From Castanea sativa (taxonomy: Eukaryota; Streptophyta; Magnoliopsida; Fagales; Fagaceae), in the NCBI RefSeq assembly GCF_040712315.1, contig NC_134023.1, positions 64,247,257 through 64,311,256 on the forward strand: a DNA stretch of 64,000 bases. Reading direction: 5' to 3'. The notes under the pieces were generated by a model, which did not search any database, was not told the DNA's origin, and saw only the letters and a program-made list of their open reading frames with translations. The translations under genes were made by a program, and so were the position numbers. Below are positions 22,593 through 32,118 of this stretch, piece after piece. Position 1 is the stretch's first letter, and each line of letters begins with the position of its first letter.

Positions 22593-23470
22593 GTATAATC
22601 TTTTGCTTCTTTTAAAATTTAATTTTTATTTATTTGTTTCTAGAGAAGGCTTAGCAAAAAAACGAAATTTTAGCTTTTAGCTTTGGATTTTGAGTAGTGA
22701 AGTAGAATGAAATAGCCTGATTGCAAAACAAATTTCAAAGTATTTGAAGTGATTCATTGCAATTAATAGTGATTCCAGTGATTATGTAGTTGTAAAGGAA
22801 GATTAAAATCTATAAACATCTAAATTAAGGATTAACGTTGGGAAATCAAAAACCAAAAAAAAAAAAAAAAGTAATTTTTGCTCCAACCTCACTAAAAAAT
22901 TGAGCACAATCACAGATGGCATAGCCAAGCTCCACTGATCTGCATCTTGTATTCAAACTGGGCAAAAAATTAGACCCCTCTTTCTCTTTTTCCCAAAATC
23001 TTTTCTTTTCCCATCTCCATCTTCATCTTCATCACTCACTCACTCTTGCTCTAAACAAGACAAAGGCGGTCAACCACCCACCACCGTCCACCCACCACAC
23101 CCAAGCCAAAAAATCCCACCTTTCTCAAACCCCAAAACCCAAATCAAAACACAAATCAAACTACACTCACTACTCAGAACTCCAAAAACCAAACAAAATC
23201 ACCAAGTCCCCAAACCCAAGAGAGAACCAAAGTTAGAAGCCTTTTGTTTGTGGTGGTTGATTGGCTGAACCCATAGTGTTTGGCCATGGTGGTCTAGGCT
23301 AGGTGGGATTTGGGTTTAGAGAACTAGAAAGTGCAGGGGTTTAATTTATGTGGGTTTCTGCCTTTGTGATGGTTATGTGATGTTCGGCCATGGCCATGGC
23401 CATGGAGCTCTAGCCATGGGGGTTTGGCTTTGTGACGGTGAAGAGAGAAGAGAGGTGAGAGGTGTAAGAT
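22593..23470. other. Non-coding stretch with CCATGG/CACC repeats
   Basis: It contains a CA- and CCACC-rich part (23040-23230) and a GGCCATGG-rich part (23280-23430). These are roughly complementary and might be arms of a foldback transposon. No gene. Confidence 0.35.
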
Positions 23471-23513
23471 AAGAGAGAACTTTTTCTTTTTGAGAAACAA
23501 GAGAGAACTTTTT
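23471..23513 (-). mobile_element. Very short poly-A insertion (minus orientation) with 15-bp target duplication
   Basis: AAGAGAGAACTTTTT is present at 23471-23485 and 23499-23513. Between them are CTTTT and TGAGAAAC, which on the minus strand read GTTTCTC followed by an A-rich tract. The TCTC-A junction is the same as the 3' end of both LINEs in this window. Confidence 0.6.
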
Positions 23514-24029
23514 ACATGAGAATGCACGTGAAGTCAGAAAGTAAAAATAATAATAATAAAATATTATTTAAATCAAATGAAGTGCATAGATGGAATTTAC
23601 TATGGTGTGCCATATTATATCATTTTTTTTTAAAAATTTATCGAAAATTGTAGAAATTGTAAAAATTTGTTTTGTAAAATGGCCCGTATAAAATACAAAA
23701 AGTGAGTTTACAAATGCTCTTAGTCAATCTGCTTTGCTTTTTATTTTTTCTTCTTTTCTTTACTTCTTCGTTCAGTCCGCCAGTGGTTTATTTATTCAAA
23801 TAAGATTTTCTTTACAGATTTGAGATTACAATCTGCTTTAACTCCTACACGTGGTGGGCTGCACTTCAAGTTGTATTCTAAAGCAAAGTTATACTCCCAA
23901 CCTACACTTCAATTTAGATTACAGTTTGCTACAAGTCCAACGGGCGGGAGCCCAGGTGTGATTTTTCTTACCTTCGTTATTAGAGTCCTTCTAGTGCCAC
24001 ATAAAGTGGCACCAGACTTCTTCTTGTTA

Positions 24030-25205
24030 GAGCATCAACAACGAAGAGGGCATATGGCAAATGCAAGGATATTATACTATTTAGGCTCAAAATATCAGCT
24101 CCAATGGAAAGTATAAAATACAACTATTGTAAAAAAAAATACAATTGAGCTACAGTGTGATTCTACATTTAGAATCACACTGGAGCTCAATTGTAAAACC
24201 AAATATTATTATTTTATTAATTTTACTGTTGCTTTATCTTCTTACCCTCTCACCGGTACTCTCATCTCTTCTCTCTTTTTTTCTTTCTTCTTTTTCAGTT
24301 ATCTGATTCTCTCCTTCAATCCTTCTCCCTCTCTCATCCCTGTCTTCCCTTTCTTTTTCTTTTTTCCTTTTTTTCTCTATTTTTCATTGAATCAAGCCTC
24401 CGTGGGTCTCATATTGGGTGGAGCATGGTTCGATGTGGCAGATCGGGGTGGTGCTGTGGCCGTGGATCGGGGTGGTGTCGTGCTCACCGTGACTAAGCCG
24501 CCGTGGGTCTCGGGGTGATGCCGTGGTGGTGGATCGGGGTGGAGCCGAGATCGCCGTGGATTGTGGGTCTCATGGGTTGGTGGCGCTCGGGTTTGATATG
24601 GAGGTAGATGTGGTAGGTCGGGGTGGTGCCGTGCTTGCCGTGACTAAGCCGCCGTGGGTCTCGAGGTGGTGCCGTGGTAGTGGATCGGGGTGGAGTCGAG
24701 ATCGCCGTGGATCGTGGGTCTCATGGGTTGGTGGTGCTCGGGTTTGATGTGGAGGCAGATGTGGCAGGTCAGGGTGGTGCCATGCTATCCGTGGGTCTCG
24801 GGGTGGTGCCGAGGTGGTGTATCGGTGGGTGGTGGATTGATTTGGGTTTGCTGAGTTTGTTGTGTGGATTGATTTGCTCGGGTTTTTGTGTTTCTTTCCC
24901 TCTTGGTAGTTGTTTTTTGTGGTTGTTGTTGGTGGTGAGTTTGTGGTGGTGGTTGCTGGCCGGTGGCGTGGTGGTGGTTGCTGGCCGGTGGCGTGGTTGT
25001 TTCTTGGGTTTTTCTTTTTTGGAACAGGAAATCCCTGTGAGACATTTTGTATATTTTAATGTGAAAATATATTATTTTAATGAGGAAAATAGGAAAATAG
25101 AAGTTTTGATACTGGGTGTAGTGAAAAATGGTATTGTATAATTGATAAAGTGGCTTTTTGAATGGTAAAATAGGATAAAATTGAAAAAAATGAATGTGGA
25201 TGCTC
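24030..25205. mobile_element. PIF/Harbinger-like element with TTA target duplication
   Basis: The left end is GAGCATCAACAACG and the right end, reversed, is GAGCATCCACATTC. TTA flanks both sides (24027-24029 and 25206-25208). The 3-bp TTA duplication and GAGCATC terminus fit PIF/Harbinger. The left part has an internal inverted repeat around TACAATTGAGCTACAGTGTG (24140-24200). No transposase is present; the long ORFs are reading frames through GTGG repeats. Confidence 0.8.
24400..24830 (+). repeat. Tandem repeat, period 151 bp, about 2.5 copies
   Basis: GACTAAGCCGCCGTGGGTCT occurs at 24491 and 24642, and the following 100 bases match closely. The array is GC-rich (GGTGGTGCCGTGG), unlike its AT-rich surroundings. 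It lies inside the PIF-like element. Confidence 0.85.
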
Positions 25206-25208
25206 TTA

Positions 25209-26452
25209 TTAGTCATTTCTTACTTGGTTCCGGCACCTTTGAATGACATTTATAACTTTTTATTTTTATGTCACTTTGCTTCTTTTGTTTGCTTGTGTCA
25301 GCTAGGTAAGATGGGTAGGTCAGGTCATTGGTGTATGTAATTACTAGGTGTAAAGAGTTTTTTTAGTACAATTTTTACTTGTTAACTCATCTTTATGTGG
25401 TTCTAGAGTGTACACCCATATGTGTAATATTTTATTCTTTAGTGCATGCTTGTTTAGGTGATGTTTTTGAGTGCCTGTAAGTTGTTTCAATTTCAAGAAA
25501 ATCTGTTGTTCACATGTGTGGTTTACAAACCTCACACTTAGCAATGTTAATTAACATAGTAACCACATATCTTTTCTCTTTCTTCTAATTTTGTTAAAGT
25601 AACTCTTTTTTTCTCTACTCCCGAAGTAGTAAGTACGTGATTCTTCTTCTAATATTCTTTTTTTTTTTTTTCAATTTTTAGATATTTTATAATATAACAT
25701 ATAATATAATAAACTAATAGTTTGATAAAAGTATATAATATATCATATAAATAAATAAATAAAATAATGGAAGATTTTAGCAATCTCTAACCAATTAGTA
25801 AATTTTTATCTTAATTATAATACTAAATCTAGGTCTATTGACAAATTAAAAACTATTAAGTATAAAGTTCTTAATTATTGAAAATTTCTTATAAAAAAAT
25901 ATTGAAATAGAGAGTTTTTTATTTTTTTTATTTTACATGTTTGTATATTGTTATCATATTATAATAACATTTTTTTATTGATAAAGTTAGTAAAGTTCAA
26001 GAAAAAAAATTATAAATTTAGTGGTTGTTTAAGTATTTGATTGGTTAAGTAGACACGTAGTGTATAATATTATATAATATGAATAAGTATGGTGGTGTGT
26101 CGATAATTAATACGGAGCTAATGAATTGAGAATTAAAATTAGTCATTAGTTTAAAATATTTTTATAAAACAAAGACAAATAGATAATAACACCTGCATAA
26201 AGATAAAAATGTTAGGCAAACTTAACAAAACAAAATGGTTATGGGCTCAACATTAACTATAGACACTCATAATGAACTATTACATAACAATTCAAAATTT
26301 GAAAACTTTAAAAAAAAATTGTAAAACTTCATATTTTATTATTAATTTTTTGTTGATAACTTAATATATTCAAATTCTCATTTTATTAAAAAAATTTTAA
26401 TTTTAATTTCTTAATCTCCTCTAAACAAAATTCTTGGAACTGGAAATGAGTT

Positions 26453-26484
<32 letters not shown>

Positions 26485-27282
26485 TATTTGGCCCCCAGGC
26501 ATAAATTCTTTATGCTATTTATTTGCTTAGCTTTATCTTGACACGGGTCCCAGCTGTTTCCTCAACTCCACAAAAGTCTTTGTCAAGGGCTTAGCTTCAA
26601 AGGGACCCCACATCATCAAAATAATAAGAGTAGTAGTGTAGTACTTAAATGGGCAGGTCTTAGGAGTAGGAGCCACTTGACCCACACGTATTAGAATTTT
26701 TTATTAATTGAAGGATAATTTTGGTGTTACAACTTGTGGCCAACTTGTGTTACAATTTGTTTATGTGATGAGTTGTGGTTGGTAGAAAGATGATAATAAG
26801 TTTATGTGAGGACGTCTCTTTATCAACCACAACTTGCCACGTGGCGAGGAGTGGCACAGCATTGCTCTTAATTAAAATTGTCTTTGGACCCCAACTTCGT
26901 ATGGTCTACCACGTGTCTTGCTTCAATTAGAGACTTTCTAAGCAATAATTAGGTCCTATGTTTGGTGATAATCTTACAAAATTAAAACATAAATAAAACA
27001 GTTTCTCAAAAAAAAAAAAAAAAAAAAAAGCCAAAGATGATTGACCTGGTCCCCAGGACTTCTTTTTTAAGGTTTCATAAATTATGCTCAAGTTTTTAAC
27101 AAATGCACGTAAATTTATACAATTTTTTTATTAACATCTTTATAATAAATTAGGAAATGATATAAAAATAGCATGCAATGTATTAATGCACGTGCCGCTA
27201 CCCCACTTTGTATAACTTGTTGGGGCAACAAAAAACTAGAAATGCCTTAAAATACTTGTTATTCAATTAAGCTTGTATAACA
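25209..27282. other. AT-rich non-coding stretch
   Basis: I see no gene here. Visible items are a (TA)n run at 26455-26475 and a TTTCTC plus poly-A block at 27002-27028, which matches the local LINE 3' end but lacks a clear target duplication. Confidence 0.6.
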
Positions 27283-27290
27283 GTGGTTAC

Positions 27291-27958
27291 TAGAGATATA
27301 GCCAGGACTTGGAGTTAGGAGGGGCGGTTTTATTATTAGTTATATGCAGTGGCTTTGGCTTTTGGCTTTATTGCTTAGCCAGCAAAAGTTTTCATTTATT
27401 ATTATTTTTTTATTTGTGTGTAGAGCGTGTTTTTTGTTGGTAAGGACAACATTATTTTGTTTAAAATTTTTTAAAGGGCTAAGTTGTTTGTTTTTGGTAA
27501 ATTTGGTTGATTAGTCTCAATTTTTTTTTTTTTTACCTTTTCTATTGCCTATTGGTAATTTTTGTTGCTCGGCTAATATTTTGGGCTTGTATATTATCAT
27601 TTTTTTAGATTTTAGATCTATAAATTTTTTTATAGACTTTAAAATGAGGAAAATACTAGATCTACAAATTTTTTTACAAATTTTTGTTGTGATTAGTAGT
27701 TATTAGTAAGTAAAAAAGTGATGTAAGTAGTGGACCCAGATGCAAACCAATAAGAATTTGCTACCTCAATAATCTGCAAAAATATTGTATAAAAGTTTGT
27801 AACTGTAGCATTTCTCTTATAATGATCAATAAGGGGGACAAAATATAATTTTATTGAACAAAGTTGCTAAAATTAGTACCTAAATATATAGGTATATAAT
27901 TATATTATTTTTATTAAAAAAAAAAATAGGGGGGCATCCATGAATGGCTCCGTCCATG
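27291..27958. mobile_element. hAT-type MITE with 8-bp TSD GTGGTTAC
   Basis: GTGGTTAC lies at 27283-27290 and 27959-27966. The ends are TAGAGATATAGCCAGGA and, reversed, CATGGACGGAGCCATTC, imperfect inverted repeats sharing an AGCCA core. It is 668 bp, AT-rich and non-coding. The clean duplication fits a hAT insertion. Confidence 0.75.
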
Positions 27959-28331
27959 GTGGTTACCGTTGCCTTTTTATCTTGCTTACAATCAAAAACT
28001 TCTAGTTTATTTTTACTTTTTATTATTTCTATTACTGAATTTTTTGGGATATTAGATATTGATAATACTAGGGGTGGCAAAGTAAGCCCAAACTCATTTA
28101 CCCACACAAATCCACCCACTCTAACTAAACCCAAACCCACCCAATTATTAATTGGGTTAAATGGATATCAACCCAATTAGACCCAGTAATTATTGGGTTT
28201 TAACTAAAAACCCATTGAACCCTGTTTAACCCAAAAACAATACACCCAAATTCAACCCAGCCCTTCTTACCCAAAAAAAAAAAAAGAAAAAAAAAAAGAA
28301 AGAAAGAAAGAAAGAAGAAACCCAGCCCTTA

Positions 28332-29832
28332 TGGCCTGTTTGGATGTTTAAAAAAGGAGGGGAGTAGAGTAGAGGGAGGGAGAGGAATTTAAATTCCTTG
28401 TTTGGAAGTTTTTTAAGAAAGGAGGGGGAGGGGTTTGGAGGGGTTTCAATTCCCTCTAACCCCTTATTTTTAATTCCCTCAAATTGGAGAGATTTGGAGG
28501 GAGAGTAGAGTAGATAAATTATTAACTAAATAAATTCTCTAATTTACCCTTTCTAAATTAACAAAATTACAAACTTGATTATATAAATAATTTTTGTTTG
28601 TTTGATGAGAAAATAAATAATTTAAAGCTCTTATCCAAAAAAAAAAAAAAATTTAAGCTAAACTTTTTGAAATTCAGAACCAGAAAAGCCACCAAAAACA
28701 AACTCTTTTCTCTTTCAAAAAGTGTAACTACACAATACAAAATACTCAAATTTCAATTCCTTTCCCTTTTCCTCCATTTTCAGAGTACCCAAACAGAAAT
28801 TAAAGCCACAAAATTTTTCTCAGAATCTCACAGTTGTAACCCGAAAAAGGCACAAGAAATTAGACGTCGCCGAGCCGTGGGTCGTCGCCAAAGGTCCACG
28901 CCGCTCGCGATTAATGCTCCGATCTTCAACATTGGTCGATGTTAATCCCACATCGATTAATGCGTTGCTAGCGAAGACCATCGATCCCATTACCTCTGCC
29001 TACTTCTTCTTCTTCAACGCCGTCGTCCACGTCGCTCGTGGCAATCGATCTCGAGTCGGTGGCTGTGCACGAGATTGGGCATTTGCTTGGGCTTGGACGT
29101 TCATCGGTGGCGGTGGCTTTGGATCAGTACGCGTTGGGAGCGATCGTCGTCTCAGTTTTCGCACTCATCATTGCGATTTATAGCTTCGTTGCCGAGAAGA
29201 AAAAGGCAGCTGGAGAGGCGCGAACTGAGGCGGTGAACTGCGACGGCGGCGGCCCGGATAATGTAGATCTGCTAACGCCGCCGACGTTATCATCGTCGGT
29301 GCTGCGTCGCCGGCTCCGCTCTCTATCATATCTTTTTCTCTTCTTTCTTTCTCGGCAACCAAACAGTGCCGAGAAAGAAAACTTCAGCATTTCATTTTCT
29401 TTCTTTTTTTTTTTTCTTTTTTTTCTTTTTTTGAATTACAAAAAATCTGCTAAAGTTTATGGATTTAATTCAACTTTGGCTTGCTATGTGCGTTTTGTTC
29501 TGGAAATTAACATGTTAATTATTGAATTTTAGATACAGTAGATTAATTTGGTTGATGATTTTTGGTAATATGTTAATAATTTTTTTAAAAAAATCATAAT
29601 TTACAAAATTGATAAATTACTCATAGACCAATGTTGCAATTCATTTTTAAATATGGGTAAATTTGTCTATTTAATCATTTCCTCTCCTCTCCATCCCAAT
29701 TTTAAAAACATCAAAACAAGGGAAAGGGTTAATTACCCCATTCTCCCTTGCTAATTTTAAAAACATCCAAACAAGGTGGAGGGTAATTATTTCACTCTAC
29801 TCTCCTCCCTCCCTAAACTTCCAAACAGGCCA
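28332..29832. mobile_element. PIF/Harbinger (Tourist-like) element, nested, with TTA target duplication
   Basis: The left end is TGGCCTGTTTGGATGTTTA and the right end, reversed, TGGCCTGTTTGGAAGTTTA. TTA is present at 28329-28331 and 29833-29835. Purine-rich GGAGGGGAG subterminal stretches lie inside each end. It is 1501 bp with no transposase. The central GC-rich segment (28860-29330) differs sharply from the AT-rich ends and contains captured host coding sequence. Confidence 0.88.
29038..29109 (+). pseudogene. Captured matrix metalloproteinase (matrixin) fragment
   Basis: The frame reads AIDLESVAVHEIGHLLGLGR followed by SSV. This is the zinc-binding segment of plant matrixins, whose motif is HExGHxxGxxH. 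The third ligand His is Arg here (CGT), and the sequence departs from the family right after SSV. About 24 residues remain out of a 300-residue family, with no propeptide or catalytic-domain start. The frame continues into a hydrophobic stretch (ALGAIVVSVFALIIAIYSF, near 29130-29190) of unknown origin, giving a chimeric ORF to 29532 without an ATG start. Confidence 0.75.
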
Positions 29833-30141
29833 TTAGAGTCTCAGATGTTTTAGGGTTTCAAGAGGGTTTTCATTTTCCCTCATTTTCTCAGCCTCCAATC
29901 ACATTTTAGTCGGAAACCCAACAGCTTCAGCAGCTTCAAAGCTTCGGACACATCAAAACTCTTCAAAGCTTCAGCAGATTTTTGAGTTGTTCGCCGGAAT
30001 ATTCACGTTATCTCTTTCCGGTCACTCCAGCACTCATCGGTAAGCTTTGAATCTCGGATTTGGTTCCTCTTTTTAGTTACTCAAAAGTCTTATTTTGCTT
30101 TCTTTCGTTTTCTCCGTTACCAAACAGTTTACATCTTCTAA

Positions 30142-30390
30142 TTTTATCTTTTCGGTAAGCATCGGTAATGCTTTGTTAAGTATGTTTGTGAGGTTTGGTG
30201 ATCTGAGTAATGCTTGGTATGTGTTTGGGAAGATGGAGGAGAGGGATGTGTTCTTGGAATGTGTTGGTGGGTGGGTATGCAAAAGCAGGGTATTTTGACA
30301 AGGCATTGGATTTGTATCATAGGATGTTCAAAGTGCACGGTTAGTGTTTGATAGAATGCCAAGGAGAGATAGGATATCAAGGATCTTCTA
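30142..30390 (+). pseudogene. Captured PPR protein fragment (ECB2/VAC1-like), frameshifted
   Basis: The frame reads VSIGNALLSMFVRFGDLSNA then WYVFGKMEERDVF, a PLS-class pentatricopeptide repeat. A 2-nt loss at about 30252 moves the continuation (NVLVGGYAKAGYFDKALDLY, HRM) to another frame. After 30325 a non-adjacent piece, RLVFDRMPRRDRIS, follows. The order and wording resemble the chloroplast RNA-editing factor ECB2/VAC1, recalled from memory. PPR proteins bind organelle RNA. Only about 80 residues remain, joined with an internal deletion, so this is a captured fragment. Confidence 0.75.
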
Positions 30391-30663
30391 ATTTTAAAAT
30401 ATTAAGTTAATTATAAGTTATTTAGCAATGTAATATATTAAGAGAAATTTATAACCAATGTGAATTGTTCCTATATCCAAGAAATTTTTATTAGACTATA
30501 TATCCATAATGGAATAGCGTAAGTCAGTATATATGTGAAATTTATAATTGCAATGCTGCACAACTCACATGATAATCCATGAAATTTTTTATCACTTATG
30601 TGCTCGCAATATTCATTAATTTGTATTTGATGTACTAATAAATGCTTTGCTTTCCTTTTTCAG

Positions 30664-30752
30664 TTGTACATGATTTTGAGGAAGAAAGCCTTGTGGAGGA
30701 TTTTGGCAACTTGTGTCTATCTCAATCTTGTTCATATGTTGATGAGGATTAG
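30664..30752 (+). pseudogene. Terminal-exon-like fragment, origin unknown
   Basis: After a TTTTTCAG acceptor (30655-30662) the frame reads VVHDFEEESLVEDFGNLC, LSQSCSYVDED and a TAG stop. The acidic C-terminal tail and splice acceptor look like the last exon of a host gene. I do not recognise the gene. Confidence 0.4.
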
Positions 30753-30890
30753 GTGAAAGGAAGCTTTAAAGTTTGGTTTTTGTTGCTTATTAAGTGCTAC
30801 ATTGTTGGATAGGTTATTTTTCGTCTTCTTTTTTAATATACTGGGTTTTAAGATTTTACTTTTGGTTGTTGGTGGTGTTAAATTTTAATT

Positions 30891-31063
30891 GGATCAGCAG
30901 CTAGTGCAATCTATAGTACTGTAACTTTCCCACTTGAGGTCTGTATAGAGGGTTGGAACCAAGTTGTGTAAAATTGGCCCCTATTGCTGGGATATCTTTC
31001 ATGTGCTATGAGGCATGAGGCATTCAAGAGGGTACTGGTTGAGAAAGAAGAAGATGATTAACC
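30891..31063 (+). pseudogene. Captured BT1-like mitochondrial carrier C-terminal fragment
   Basis: GSAASAIYSTVTFPLEV (30891-30943) is followed, after a deletion, by PIAGISFMCYEA and FKRVLVEKEEDD with a TAA stop (30978-31063). Plant adenine-nucleotide carriers of the BT1 type end with a similar TFPLEV...PAAGISFMCYEACK...LVE block. The middle of the last carrier repeat is missing. A 7-bp duplication (TGAGGCA) at about 31010 shifts the frame, so it is non-functional. Confidence 0.7.
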
Positions 31064-31940
31064 TTAGAAAAGGCAGACTTTATTTTTACCTTTTTGAATT
31101 AACAATAGATGGTTTGAGTTCTAACAGTTTCTAGGTGTTCGGGGGCCTTTTTCGGTTGCTTGGCCACGTGTTATCCATTAGATTAGTGACCTTGCTAGGC
31201 CTAGGTTCTTTTTGGGGAGTTGCATCCCGGAACTCAACATTGGGCCACGTAGTCTAATGGCTACTGGTGTATTTTTGAGCCTACTAAACCATTAAAGCCA
31301 AAGTCTAAGAATCATGATTATGGTCGAATAAATATACAATATGCGTTTGATATGATAGCTTTGATTAGTAGTTGAAATAAAGTAGTATCATTTAGAAGTA
31401 GAGTAATCATGTACTCGATGATGTAAATTTAAAGATAAGAAAACAAAGTCACTTATCTTCGTATAGTTTGTAGCCCAGCTATGTAGCATCAGTGAGCTAA
31501 TAGGATTCCAATAGAATGCCAGCGGTAGAGGCTAGTTAAGCTTGCTCTTCTTGTCATGCATTTGAATAAGTTTAAGCCTTAGTTAATAGTTGTAATAATA
31601 GTTAGAATAAAATGATGTATATTTAAGTATGAAGTAATCATGTACTCAATAATGTAAATTTAAAGATAAGAAGTAAAATTACTTATTTTTGTATAGTTTG
31701 TAGCCCAGCTATACAATTTCTGTGAGTTGATGATATCCCAGCAGAGTGACCCTAGCGGTAGAAAGACAGTTTGCCATGATAACTTCAAGATTGAGGGGGA
31801 AAAATGGGTACAACTGGAGGGAGAGAGAGTATGCCCAGCTGTGTGTAGGGGCTGGTTAAGCTTGCCCCTCTTATCATGCACTTAAATGAGTATTCCCCTC
31901 TGACGATACTCTTTTAGTTGTTGTGAAGTTATGAATAACA
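31064..31940. repeat. Non-coding stretch with a 231-bp direct duplication
   Basis: GTAATCATGTACTC and the following GTTTGTAGCCCAGCTAT-type sequence occur near 31403 and again near 31634, with about 100 similar bases each. They probably belong to the same minus-strand LTR-type element as the next region. No gene seen. Confidence 0.55.
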
Positions 31941-32118
31941 TTGCCTTCCATGAGAAGGGCTTTAGTATGAAGTATTTGTGCCTTCTAAGAGAAGGGCTTT
32001 ATGTAAGATGAATTTGTGCCTTCTATGAGAAGGGTTTTGATATGAGGTCTTGGTGCCTTCTAGGAGAAGGGCTTTAGCATTAGAAGTTTGTGTCTTTCCA
32101 TGAGAAGAGCTTTTAGTA
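31941..32118. repeat. Minisatellite, period about 38 bp, 4.5 copies
   Basis: TGCCTTCTATGAGAAGGGCT-type units start at about 31942, 31980, 32018, 32055 and 32092, with 10-20% divergence. Confidence 0.85.

Noticed and set aside
24523..25141. Overlapping ORFs of 74 and 155 codons
   Set aside because: They read through the 151-bp GTGG-rich tandem repeat of a transposon; composition is repetitive and no domain is visible.
27002..27028. A fifth very short L1 insertion (TTTCTC plus poly-A)
   Set aside because: The 3' signature matches, but no direct repeat could be found on the two sides.
29038..29532. A functional small metalloproteinase gene
   Set aside because: Only about 24 residues match, the third zinc ligand is replaced, there is no ATG in frame and it sits inside a PIF element.
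30095..30298. A short PPR gene
   Set aside because: It contains a frameshift, an internal deletion and too few repeats to act; it is a captured fragment.
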